A DNA stretch of 64,000 nucleotides from Bacillota bacterium (lineage in GTDB: Bacteria > Bacillota > Clostridia > Christensenellales > UMGS416): contig JAEYPH010000013.1 of NCBI GenBank assembly GCA_023410875.1, forward strand, positions 1 to 64,000. The letters run 5' to 3'. Below, in pieces: positions 17,534-24,731 of this stretch. Below the pieces are notes generated by a model. The model searched no databases, was not told the DNA's origin, and saw nothing but the letters and a program-made list of their open reading frames with translations. Within the stretch, counting starts at the first letter, position 1, and the number at the start of each line of letters is the position of its first letter. Position numbers and translations under genes: made by a program.

Positions 17534-17564
17534 TTGACTTGGAGTTGACTCCAGGGCCTATACT
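17534..17564 (+). promoter_or_regulatory. MerR-type promoter/operator with 19-bp spacer
   Basis: The -35 TTGACT (17534-17539) and -10 TATACT (17559-17564) are separated by 19 bases, and the spacer carries the dyad TGGAGTtgACTCCA. The overlong spacer with a central inverted repeat is the known architecture of promoters that MerR regulators activate by DNA distortion. The regulator gene starts 19 bases downstream. Confidence 0.88.
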
Positions 17565-17582
17565 TATTTTGGAGGTGAAAGC

Positions 17583-17969
17583 GTGACGATAGCCGAAGTT
17601 TCCAGGAAATATGACCTTTCTCAGGATACGCTGCGCTATTATGAGCGCGTGGGCCTGATCCCCAGCGTCAACCGCAACAAGAGCGGCATTCGCGATTACA
17701 CCGAGGAAGACTGCAAGTGGGTGGAATTCGCCAAGTGCATGCGTGGCGCGGGGCTGGCCATCGAGGCGCTCATCGAATATCTGGCGTTGTTTGAACAGGG
17801 CGACGGCACCATCGAGGCCCGGCGGGAGCTGCTGATCGAGCAGCGCAGCCTATTGGCCGCGCGCATGGAGGAGATGCGCAAGACGCTGGAACGTCTGGAT
17901 GGGAAGATTGAGCGGTATGAGCAGAGGGTGCTCGCGCGGGAAAAGGAATTGAAGAGGACCAAGGACTAG
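17583..17969 (+). CDS. MerR-family transcriptional regulator (AdhR/NmlR-like)
   Basis: The 128-residue protein has a winged helix-turn-helix at residues 1-70 (MTIAEVSRKYDLSQDTLRYY, ERVGLIPSVNR, IRDYTEEDCKWVEFAKCMR) and a dimerising coiled coil to the end. This matches MerR regulators of the AdhR/NmlR group, which often control aldehyde-handling oxidoreductases. A cysteine (C46) lies in the KCMRGAG segment, but no metal site of the classic MerR kind is seen. Translation starts at GTG 17583 after GGAGGTG. It is followed after 15 bases by an aldo/keto reductase, the probable target, under one shared MerR-type promoter. Confidence 0.88.
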   Translation: MTIAEVSRKYDLSQDTLRYYERVGLIPSVNRNKSGIRDYTEEDCKWVEFAKCMRGAGLAIEALIEYLALFEQGDGTIEARRELLIEQRSLLAARMEEMRKTLERLDGKIERYEQRVLAREKELKRTKD

Positions 17970-17984
17970 ATACGGAGGGTACGG

Positions 17985-19157
17985 ATGATATACAAACCGT
18001 TTCAGGATTTGCAGCTTTCTCAGTTGGGCATGGGCAACATGCGTCTGCCCACCGTCGGTGAGCGCGGCCCCATCGATGAGGCCAAGGCCCGGGAGATCAT
18101 CGAATACGCCTACGAGCACGGCGTCAACTATTTCGACACTGCCTATCGGTACCACAACGGCGAATCGGAAACCGTCGTGGGCAAGACGCTCAAACAATAT
18201 CCCCGCGATACCTGGTACCTGGCCACCAAGATGCCCGGCCACATGATGTGCTACCGCGGCGGGCGCCTGGAGTTCGTGGGGTACCTGGCCGGCCACACAG
18301 TGACCTCGCCCGCCGCGATCTTCCAGGAGCAGCTGGAGAAGTGCGGCGTGGACTATTTCGACTTCTATCTGCTGCACAACCTGTGTGAGACCGCCTATGA
18401 TTTCTACACCGACGAGGACCTGCGGGTCGTGGACTATCTGCTGGAGCAAAAGAGGGCCGGCCGCATTCGCCACCTGGGTTTCTCCGCCCACGGCCGGGCG
18501 GAAACCATAGACAAGTTCCTCCATTGGAGGGACTGCTTTGAGTTCGTGCAGATTCAACTGAACTACATGGACTGGACGCTGCAGGAAGCCGGCAGGAAGT
18601 ACGACGTCATCACCCGCCACGGCATCCCGGTGATCGTCATGGAGCCCGTGCGCGGCGGGCGGCTGGCCAACCTCAATGAGCGGGCCAACGCGCTGCTCAA
18701 GGCCGTTCGGCCCGATGCTTCCATCGCCTCCTGGGCCTTCCGCTTCCTGCAGTCGCTGCCCAACGTGGCGGTGGTCTTAAGCGGCATGACGACTATGGAA
18801 CAACTCAAGGAGAACCTGCAGACCTTCTCCCGTCCGGACCCCACGACCGATGCGGAAAGGGAGTTGCTTCAGCGCGCTGTGGCTACCATGATCGACATGG
18901 TGCCCTGCACCGCGTGCCGCTACTGCTGTGAGGATTGCCCCCAGAGCCTGGACATCCCAAAGCTCATTTCCATGTACAACGAGGTTGGCTTTGACAACCC
19001 GTTCACGCTGAAGTTTACGTTGGACGCCATGAAGGAAAACGAGCTGCCCGCTGCGTGCGTGGCCTGTGGCGCCTGCACCCGGCTGTGCCCTCAGGGCATC
19101 GATATCCCCGGTGTGATGAAGCGGTTCGCCTCAGCCCTAGCCCAGCCGGGCAAATAA
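17985..19157 (+). CDS. Aldo/keto reductase with C-terminal 4Fe-4S motifs
   Basis: The 390-residue protein has an N-terminal aldo/keto reductase barrel (GMGNMRLP, DTAYRYHNGESE, LATKMPGH) that would reduce an aldehyde or ketone with NAD(P)H. After about residue 300 it has two ferredoxin-like cysteine sets: C308, C311, C314, C318-P and C358, C361, C364, C368-P. Proteins of this type are common in anaerobic Firmicutes. Its substrate is unknown. Operon position behind the MerR regulator suggests induction by reactive aldehydes or similar electrophiles; this is inference. Confidence 0.85.
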   Translation: MIYKPFQDLQLSQLGMGNMRLPTVGERGPIDEAKAREIIEYAYEHGVNYFDTAYRYHNGESETVVGKTLKQYPRDTWYLATKMPGHMMCYRGGRLEFVGYLAGHTVTSPAAIFQEQLEKCGVDYFDFYLLHNLCETAYDFYTDEDLRVVDYLLEQKRAGRIRHLGFSAHGRAETIDKFLHWRDCFEFVQIQLNYMDWTLQEAGRKYDVITRHGIPVIVMEPVRGGRLANLNERANALLKAVRPDASIASWAFRFLQSLPNVAVVLSGMTTMEQLKENLQTFSRPDPTTDAERELLQRAVATMIDMVPCTACRYCCEDCPQSLDIPKLISMYNEVGFDNPFTLKFTLDAMKENELPAACVACGACTRLCPQGIDIPGVMKRFASALAQPGK

Positions 19158-19219
19158 TTGCCAAGAAATAGTAATATAGAATTTCCATATGCTTCTACGT
19201 AAAAACCGACGTTTTCCGG

Positions 19220-19248
19220 TTGTGCCGCCGCCGCATGCGTGATATAAT
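19220..19248 (+). promoter_or_regulatory. Sigma-A-type promoter of the rpiB-upp operon
   Basis: TTGTGC (19220-19225) and a perfect TATAAT (19243-19248) are separated by 17 bases. Transcription would start near 19255, almost exactly where the structured leader begins. Confidence 0.65.
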
Positions 19249-19260
19249 GTCTGGAACTTA

Positions 19261-19351
19261 GCGGCGGTAATGATACATTGGAATATCAAATGGATCATTG
19301 CCGCCGCACCCCTCGTAGGGGTGGCAGCCAAATATCAGGATTTTGGCTGCC
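19261..19351 (+). ncRNA. Structured leader of rpiB: three hairpins packed end to end
   Basis: Stem 1 pairs GCGGCGGTAATGAT (19261-19274) with ATCATTGCCGCCGC (19294-19307), with one G-U pair. Stem 2 pairs ACCCC (19308-19312) with GGGGT (19318-19322). Stem 3 pairs GGCAGCCAAA (19323-19332) with TTTGGCTGCC (19342-19351). There are no unpaired bases between the stems. The rpiB ribosome site (GGGAGGGTG) follows ten bases later. It does not match a riboswitch class I can name; a cis-regulatory role is inferred. Confidence 0.55.
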
Positions 19352-19373
19352 GGGGTATGGCGGGAGGGTGCCC

Positions 19374-19814
19374 ATGATTGCGCTGGCCAGCGACCACGCC
19401 GGTTTTGAACTGAAGGAACACATCAAGAACAGGCTGCTGGCCTGGGGCTACACTGTGGAGGACCGCGGCTGCTACAGCACCGAAAGCGCCAGCTATGTGG
19501 CCCATGGGGAGCTCGCCGCCCGCGACGTTGCAGAAGGCCGCGCCAAGTTCGCGGTCCTCGTGTGCGGCACAGGTCTTGGCATCTCCATCGCCGCCAACAA
19601 AATCCACGGCGTGCGCGCGGCGCTGTGCACCAACGAGTACATGGCCCGCATGTCCCGAATGCACAACGATGCCAATGTGCTGGCATTGGGGGCCCGGGTG
19701 GTGGGCGCAGGCCTCGCGGAGGACATCGTGAAAGCCTTCCTGGACACCGGATTCGAGGGCGGGCGACACGCCGAACGCGTGGCGACGCTCATGGATTTGG
19801 AGAACAAACCATAA
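19374..19814 (+). CDS. rpiB: Ribose-5-phosphate isomerase B (RpiB/LacA family)
   Basis: The 146-residue protein matches RpiB: MIALASDHAGFELKEHIK at the N-terminus, the active-site segment LVCGTGLGISIAANK with catalytic cysteine, and NANVLALGARVVG-type C-terminus (here DANVLALGARVVG). It interconverts ribose-5-phosphate and ribulose-5-phosphate in the pentose phosphate pathway. ATG 19374 is chosen for the strong GGGAGGGTG site and the family's usual start; the upstream in-frame codons fall in the leader hairpins. It is paired with upp, a frequent Firmicute arrangement. Confidence 0.92.
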   Translation: MIALASDHAGFELKEHIKNRLLAWGYTVEDRGCYSTESASYVAHGELAARDVAEGRAKFAVLVCGTGLGISIAANKIHGVRAALCTNEYMARMSRMHNDANVLALGARVVGAGLAEDIVKAFLDTGFEGGRHAERVATLMDLENKP

Positions 19815-19822
19815 TGGATCAA

Positions 19823-19853
19823 AGGTCACGCTGTCCGGCGTGGCTTTCTTTTC
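19823..19853 (+). terminator. Possible attenuator between rpiB and upp
   Basis: The stem GTCACGC (19826-19832) with GCGTGGC (19839-19845), extendable by A-T pairs, is followed by TTTCTTTT. It could reduce transcription into upp. Confidence 0.45.
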
Positions 19854-19883
19854 GCCAAAGATCAAAGTAAAGGGGTATGTACA

Positions 19884-20513
19884 ATGGGTAAAGTCGTCAT
19901 CATGGACCATCCGCTGATCCAGCACAAGCTGTCGCTGATTCGCGACAAGTGCACCGGGCCCAAGGATTTCCGGGAGCTCATCGATGAGGTGGCAACGCTC
20001 ATGGCCTATGAGGTCACCCGCGACCTGCCCCTGCGCGAGGTGGAGATCGAGACGCCGGTGGCCCGCACCAAGACCTATGTCATCGACGGCAAAAAGCTGG
20101 GCATCGTGCCCATCCTGCGCGCCGGCCTGGGCATGGTGGACGGCATATTGAAGCTGGTGCCCGCCGCCCGCGTGGGCCACGTGGGCCTCTACCGCGATCC
20201 GGATACGCTGCAGCCCGTGGAATACTACTGCAAGCTGCCCACCGACGTGGCCGAACGCGACATCATCGTTGTGGACCCGATGCTGGCCACCGGCGGCAGC
20301 GCCGCCGCCGCCATCACGTTCCTGAAGGACAAGGGCTGCAAGCACATCAAGCTCATGTGCCTGATCGCCGCGCCCGAGGGCATCGCCCACGTGCAGGCGG
20401 AGCACCCGGACATCGATATTTTCGCCGCCGCTCAGGACGACCACCTCAATGAGCACGGCTACATCGTGCCGGGGCTCGGAGACGCTGGTGATCGGCTGTT
20501 CGGAACAAAATAA
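19884..20513 (+). CDS. upp: Uracil phosphoribosyltransferase
   Basis: The 209-residue enzyme makes UMP from uracil and PRPP in pyrimidine salvage. The PRPP-binding motif IIVVDPMLATGGSA and the uracil-binding C-terminal GYIVPGLGDAGDRLFGTK are intact, as is the N-terminal MDHPLIQHKLSLIRD segment typical of Upp. The length matches the family exactly. It follows rpiB by 69 bases, with a weak attenuator-like hairpin between them, and is followed by a strong GC hairpin. Confidence 0.95.
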   Translation: MGKVVIMDHPLIQHKLSLIRDKCTGPKDFRELIDEVATLMAYEVTRDLPLREVEIETPVARTKTYVIDGKKLGIVPILRAGLGMVDGILKLVPAARVGHVGLYRDPDTLQPVEYYCKLPTDVAERDIIVVDPMLATGGSAAAAITFLKDKGCKHIKLMCLIAAPEGIAHVQAEHPDIDIFAAAQDDHLNEHGYIVPGLGDAGDRLFGTK

Positions 20514-20533
20514 GTTAAGATCATAACGACGCA

Positions 20534-20565
20534 GAGCGCCCGCTTCCGTTTGGAGGCGGGCGCTC
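20534..20565 (+). terminator. Hairpin terminator after upp
   Basis: Fourteen-base arms GAGCGCCCGCTTCC and GGAGGCGGGCGCTC (one G-U pair) surround a GTTT loop, 20 bases after the upp stop. There is no T run, so termination strength is uncertain. Confidence 0.5.
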
Positions 20566-20750
20566 AGACTGTAGACAAACCCAGAGAGGAAGGCAAGAGT
20601 CAACACCGACTGACGATTCATTCGGCAGGAGGAAACGCAAGACAGGAAAACGCCGTTGGAAAACCCGCCCCTCCGCTGCGCTAGCGCAGCTCTCGGCTTG
20701 CTGTCACATCGGCTAAAGCCGACGTTGTCGCAAGCCGCGGGTAACACCTG

Positions 20751-20832
20751 CAGGCGAAATTCGTCTCTTAAGAAAACAATATGAGTTTAAAAGTAAAGAT
20801 ATCGCCCGACGACGGTTATCGTCGGGCGATAA
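20751..20832 (+). repeat. Second dispersed repeat, copy E2
   Basis: It matches 7035-7114 from CAGGCGAAA through AATATGAG and AAGATATCGCCCG. It ends in a 13-bp perfect hairpin, TATCGCCCGACGA (20800-20812) with TCGTCGGGCGATA (20819-20831). Outer bases of the stem are identical to those of the first copy while the inner ones differ. Confidence 0.6.
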
Positions 20833-20892
20833 ACCAGCAACGGGCACAAGTCGATTAAATCGCCAAGGCGCAACAGCGCCGAAGGCGACAGT

Positions 20893-20927
20893 GAGCGCCC
20901 GCTTCCATTTGGAGGCGGGCACTTTTG
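20893..20927 (+). terminator. Second copy of the upp-type hairpin, with T run
   Basis: The arms GAGCGCCCGCTTCC and GGAGGCGGGCACTTTT repeat the hairpin at 20534 with two changes, and this copy ends in a T run on the plus strand. It lies about 50 bases beyond the end of the convergent ABC transporter gene. Confidence 0.5.
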
Positions 20928-20977
20928 CCATTGTCGGCGTTTTGACTTCTTAATAAATTCCTAATGCCCGCCTGATG

Positions 20978-22774
20978 CTATTTCGCGTCGTCAAAGCTCG
21001 CAAACTGCGCGCGGCTTAAGCGGCTGTACAGCCCGCCGGCGTCCACCAGCTGCTCGTGGGTGCCGCGCTCGGCGATGGCGCCTTTTTCCAGCACCAGAAT
21101 CTGGTCGGCGCGCTTGACCGTGGACAGACGGTGGGCAATCACGACGATGGTGCGGGTGCCGGCCAGATTCTGTATGGCCCGCTGAATCTGCGCTTCGGTC
21201 TCGGTGTCCACCGAGGCGGTGGCCTCGTCCAGCACCAGCACCGGCGAATCCTTGAGCACGGCGCGGGCGATGGCGATGCGCTGCTTCTGGCCGCCGGAGA
21301 GCAGCAGGCCGCGCTCGCCCACCATGGTGTCGTAGCCGTCGGGGGCGTCGGTGATGAAGCCGTGGGCGCAGGCGATCTTGGCGGCGCGTTCGATGTCGGC
21401 GCGCCCAGCGCCGGGGGAGCCGTAGGCGATGTTGTCGGCGATGGTGCCGTTGAACAGGAACACATCCTGCAGCACCATGGAAACCTGGCTGCGCAGGCTG
21501 TGCAGCGTCACATCCCGCAGGTCGCGGCCATCCAGCAGCACCTGGCCGACGGTCGGGTCATAGAAGCGGGGGATCAGGCTGATGATCGTAGATTTGCCCA
21601 CGCCGGTGGGGCCCACCAGCGCGATCATCTGCCCCGGCTTGGCGGTGAAGGACACGTTCTCCAGCACCGGCACGTCGTCGCGGTAGCGGAAGCTGACGTT
21701 GCGGAACTCCAGCGCGCCCTCGCAGCGGGCCAAAGCGGCGGCCTTGGGGCCGTCGGCGATGTCCGGCTCGGTGTCCAGCATCTCGAAGACGCGTTCGCCG
21801 CCGGCGAAGGAACGCTGGATGTCCTCCATAACGCGGGCCAGCACCGAAATGGGGCCGTAGAACATGCCCAGGTACAGCAGAAACGCCACGATGTCGGCGG
21901 TCTGCATGAGCATATGGATGGCCATGATACCGCCGAAAAACACGACGATGACGGTGCCCGTGGCCGTGATGAACTCCACCGACGGGTGGAACACAGCGTT
22001 CATGCGCAGCGCGCCCAGGATGGCGTTGGCGTAGCTGCGGCTGCGCCGGTCGATCTTCTGGCGCTCGTCCTCTTCCTTGTTGAACACCTGGATTTCCTTG
22101 ATGCCACTCAGGTTGTCCTGCAGGTCGGCGTTCAGGTCCGCCAGCGTGCGCTGGGCGTCGCGGAACTTGGCCAGTACGCGCTTGGAATACAGCAGCGTGG
22201 CCAACAGTAAAAAGGGTACCGGTATGATCGTGAGCAGCGCCAGCCGCCAGTTCATCGTCAGCAAAAAGGCCGTGACGCCGATGATCACCAGCACGTTGGT
22301 CATGATGTCCGGCAGCGAGTGGGCGATCAGGTTTTCGAAGGTCGCGGTGTCGTTGATGACGCCGCTTAGCAGCTGGCCGGTCTGCTTGTTGTGGAAGAAG
22401 CGCAGGCTCAGCTTCTGCATGTGGTCGTACACCATCGTTCGCATGTCGCTCACGAGGTTCCATGACGCCTTGTGGCTTAGGTAGCTGGACAGATACGAGA
22501 ACACCGTGCGTGTAAGATACGTGGCCAGCAGCGCGCCGGCCAGCAGATACACCACCGGAAGGCTCAGGCCGCCGCCGGGGTCCATGTGGAACAGGCGGTA
22601 CAGCGGCAGCAGCAACGCGCCTGGCGTGCCGCCGGTCATGCGGGCGATCAGCTCGCGCAGCAAAGCCGGCGTGAGCAGGTTGAGGGCCGTGATGCACAGT
22701 GGGCTCACCGTGGCGATGATCAGGAAGCGCTGGTAGGGCTTGGTGTAGCGGATCAGGCGCAGCAGCAGTTTCAT
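20978..22774 (-). CDS. ABC exporter, fused transmembrane and ATPase domains (MsbA/LmrA type)
   Basis: The 598-residue half-transporter has six membrane helices in residues 1-330 and an ATPase domain from about 340. Walker A is GPTGVGKST, the signature LLSGGQKQRIA, Walker B VLVLDEATA, and the switch histidine lies in VIAHRLSTV. Such proteins dimerise and export lipids, drugs or peptides using ATP. It is a single gene here, with no partner half-transporter, so a homodimer is likely. The substrate cannot be read from the sequence. A GGAGG site precedes the ATG at a slightly long spacing. Confidence 0.9.
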   Translation of the reverse strand: MKLLLRLIRYTKPYQRFLIIATVSPLCITALNLLTPALLRELIARMTGGTPGALLLPLYRLFHMDPGGGLSLPVVYLLAGALLATYLTRTVFSYLSSYLSHKASWNLVSDMRTMVYDHMQKLSLRFFHNKQTGQLLSGVINDTATFENLIAHSLPDIMTNVLVIIGVTAFLLTMNWRLALLTIIPVPFLLLATLLYSKRVLAKFRDAQRTLADLNADLQDNLSGIKEIQVFNKEEDERQKIDRRSRSYANAILGALRMNAVFHPSVEFITATGTVIVVFFGGIMAIHMLMQTADIVAFLLYLGMFYGPISVLARVMEDIQRSFAGGERVFEMLDTEPDIADGPKAAALARCEGALEFRNVSFRYRDDVPVLENVSFTAKPGQMIALVGPTGVGKSTIISLIPRFYDPTVGQVLLDGRDLRDVTLHSLRSQVSMVLQDVFLFNGTIADNIAYGSPGAGRADIERAAKIACAHGFITDAPDGYDTMVGERGLLLSGGQKQRIAIARAVLKDSPVLVLDEATASVDTETEAQIQRAIQNLAGTRTIVVIAHRLSTVKRADQILVLEKGAIAERGTHEQLVDAGGLYSRLSRAQFASFDDAK

Positions 22775-22873
22775 CGGGGCAGGGGACCTCCAATTGATGT
22801 TGTGTAAACGTTATCAGGGAATCATTTTAATACAATAAAGCCCTTCTGGCAAACATAGGCGGGATGCAATTTG

Positions 22874-22902
22874 TGGACAGAGGTATGTGGACATGTTATA
22901 CT
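22874..22902 (+). promoter_or_regulatory. Promoter of the preQ1 riboswitch-queT transcript
   Basis: TGGACA (22874-22879) and TATACT (22897-22902) are separated by 17 bases. The start would be near 22909, about 18 bases before the riboswitch stem. Confidence 0.65.
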
Positions 22903-22926
22903 GCCCTGTCGCTTTGTAAAAGGCGG

Positions 22927-22971
22927 CGGACAGTTCGCAACCATCCTGTCCTAAAACAAAACTAAGGGAGG
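22927..22971 (+). ncRNA. preQ1 class I riboswitch
   Basis: Stem P1 pairs GGACAG (22928-22933) with CTGTCC (22946-22951) around the loop TTCGCAACCATC. It is followed by the A-rich tail AAAACAAAACTAAGGGAGG. The TTC and ACC loop bases and the ACTAA tail that folds back as a pseudoknot are the known class I hallmarks. The Shine-Dalgarno GGGAGG directly abuts the tail, as in translational members. The downstream gene is a QueT transporter, the classic target. Confidence 0.85.
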
Positions 22972-22972
22972 C

Positions 22973-23065
22973 AGGCCCAAGCCCGGATGGCGTTAAGCCA
23001 GGCGGCATGGGAAGCGGCTTTTGCCGCTTCAGCCAGCCGGATGCTGGCGATATGCCGCGCGGGCC
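22973..23065 (-). repeat. Dispersed hairpin repeat, copy Q, between riboswitch and queT
   Basis: Read on the minus strand it has the same stem 2 loop as copy A (CATCCGG) between changed arms GCCAG/CTGGC, then stem 3 GAAGCGGC/GCCGCTTC (23011-23018/23023-23030). The flanks correspond to copy A: GCATATCGCC versus GCGCATCGCC, and CTTAACGCCATCC versus CTACGGCGCATCC. It separates the riboswitch's ribosome site (22966-22971) from the QueT start at 23089 by over 110 bases. Confidence 0.6.
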
Positions 23066-23088
23066 AGAGGCCTGGAATGTGTCATTCA

Positions 23089-23591
23089 TGAAAAAGTTCT
23101 CCACCCGTTACCTCGCACAGGCGGCCATCATTGCCGCTGTGTACACCGTGCTCGTCCTCATCCTCACGCTGCTGTTCCCCATGGGCATGATCAACTTTGG
23201 CCCCGTGCAGATGCGCGCATCCGAGGCCCTCACGGTGCTGCCCTATTTCACGCCGGCGGCCATCCCCGGTCTGTTTGTGGGATGCATCCTGAGCAATGTG
23301 ATCGGCCTGGCCACCGGCGGCGCGGCCATCGACATTCTGATCGGCAGTGTGGCCACGCTGCTGGCCGCCCTGGGCAGCTACGCGCTGCGCCGGCACAAAT
23401 GGCTGGTGCCCCTGCCGCCGGTGCTCATCAACGCCTTCATCGTCGGCCCGGAACTCTATATCCTTTTCCACGCTTTCCCGCTGTGGACGCAGATCGCCCT
23501 GGTGGGCGCCGGGCAGCTGATCGCGTGCTATGCGCTGGGCATGCCGCTGTTGCTGCTTCTGGAGAAGCGCAAGAAAATGTTCTCGCTCTAA
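23089..23591 (+). CDS. queT: QueT-family transporter (preQ1/queuosine precursor uptake)
   Basis: The product has about 166 residues from MKKFSTRYL, with five or six membrane helices. The segment MRASEALTVLPYFTPAAIPGL is characteristic of QueT. It probably works as the substrate-binding component of an ECF-type importer for a queuosine precursor. ATG 23089 gives the family's usual N-terminus. An in-frame ATG at 23007 would add 27 residues encoded by an inserted repeat. The start also overlaps, as ATGA, the stop of a 34-codon frame opening at ATG 22987 behind the riboswitch's ribosome site, so translational coupling is possible. Confidence 0.82.
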
Positions 23592-23603
23592 TATCTATAT
23601 ACA

Positions 23604-23638
23604 AAACCGCCGTGGTTGGTTGCTCACGGCGGTTTTTG
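23604..23638 (+). terminator. Strong intrinsic terminator after queT
   Basis: Twelve-base perfect arms AAAACCGCCGTG (23604-23615) and CACGGCGGTTTT (23626-23637) are followed by a further T. It begins 13 bases after the queT stop. Confidence 0.9.
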
Positions 23639-23743
23639 TATATGAAGCGGTTCAGCCACCCTCGAAATACCGCTTTTACGCCTCTTTTCCAGCGGTTTTT
23701 GGGCGGTTATTCATAAATTGTTTACACACGCTTAGCGCAGTTT

Positions 23744-23752
23744 TGCTAAAAT
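23744..23752 (+). promoter_or_regulatory. Extended -10 promoter of the Gld-type ABC operon
   Basis: TGCTAAAAT fits an extended -10 element (TGn plus TAAAAT), 31 bases before the first gene. TTTACA at 23721-23726 is a possible -35, but the spacing of 20 is long. Confidence 0.4.
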
Positions 23753-23782
23753 GAACAAGTCATAAAGGAGGGAACTGGCTTC

Positions 23783-24730
23783 ATGATCAAAGTAGATAAC
23801 ATCTCCAAGCGCTACGGCAACAAGTACGCCGTTCAGAACGTCTCCTTTGAAATACAAAAAGGCGAGGTCGTAGGCTTCCTGGGGCGCAACGGCGCCGGCA
23901 AGACCACGACGATGAACATCCTGACCGGCTACATCTCTTCCAGCGAGGGCTCCGCCTCGGTGGACGGCCATGACATCCTGGCCGAGCCTCAGGAAGTCAA
24001 GCGCCGCATCGGCTATCTGCCCGAGCAGCCCCCGGTGTACATGGACATGACGGTCAACGAGTATCTGCAGTTCTGCTGCCAGATCAAGGGCGTCAAGCGC
24101 GAGCAGCGCTCCGGCCACATCGCCGACGTGTGCAATACCATGAAGATCACCGACATGCGCAAGCGCCTCATCAAGAACCTGTCCAAGGGCTACAAGCAGC
24201 GCGTGGGTTTCGCCCAGGCGCTCATCGGCAACCCGCAGGTGCTGGTCCTGGACGAGCCCACCGTGGGCCTGGACCCCCGCCAGATCATCGAGATTCGCAA
24301 CCTGATCACAAGCCTGGGCAAGCAGCACACGATCATCTTAAGTTCCCACATCCTCAAGGAAGTGGAGGACGTGTGCCAGCGCGTCATCATCATCGACCGC
24401 GGCCGCATCGTCGCGCAGGACACGCTGGACAACCTTTCGCGTTCCGTGGGCGACATGAGCCGCCTGATGATCCGCGTGGGCGGCGCTGACCGCGCAACCC
24501 AGCGCCTGCTGCACGACATCGAAGGCGTGAGTGCCGTGGAAGAAGTCGGCATGAAGGAGTCCGAGACCATGGATTTCATGGTAGAGAGCCAGCGCAAGAC
24601 CGACAGCCGCCGCGCCATCTTCTATGCCCTGGCCAAGGCCGGCAAGCCCATTCTGGCCATGCGGCCGATGGACGTCACGCTGGAGGATATCTTCATGCAG
24701 CTGACCACCGTGGACAAGGAGGAAATGTGA
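23783..24730 (+). CDS. ABC transporter ATPase (GldA-like)
   Basis: This 315-residue ATPase has Walker A GRNGAGKTT, signature LSKGYKQRVGFAQAL, Walker B VLVLDEPTVGLD and the H-loop in IILSSHILKEVE. A C-terminal extension of about 90 residues is usual for ABC-2-type export ATPases. It belongs to a four-gene operon with an ABC-2 permease (1-base gap), a GldG-like protein and a DUF4340 protein. The set is known from gliding bacteroidetes as GldA/F/G but is widespread outside them. The substrate is unknown. AAAGGAGGG precedes the ATG. Confidence 0.9.
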   Translation: MIKVDNISKRYGNKYAVQNVSFEIQKGEVVGFLGRNGAGKTTTMNILTGYISSSEGSASVDGHDILAEPQEVKRRIGYLPEQPPVYMDMTVNEYLQFCCQIKGVKREQRSGHIADVCNTMKITDMRKRLIKNLSKGYKQRVGFAQALIGNPQVLVLDEPTVGLDPRQIIEIRNLITSLGKQHTIILSSHILKEVEDVCQRVIIIDRGRIVAQDTLDNLSRSVGDMSRLMIRVGGADRATQRLLHDIEGVSAVEEVGMKESETMDFMVESQRKTDSRRAIFYALAKAGKPILAMRPMDVTLEDIFMQLTTVDKEEM

Positions 24731-24731
24731 C

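Larger units (their letters stand above)
20514..20977. other. 464-bp gene-free region between upp and an ABC transporter gene
   Basis: The region contains no gene. It starts and ends with nearly identical hairpins (20534-20565 and 20893-20922). Between them are a GCTGCGCTAGCGCAGC palindrome near 20676, further short stems, and copy E2 of the second repeat type (20751-20832). The paired flanking hairpins suggest that the middle was inserted or duplicated. Confidence 0.5.
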
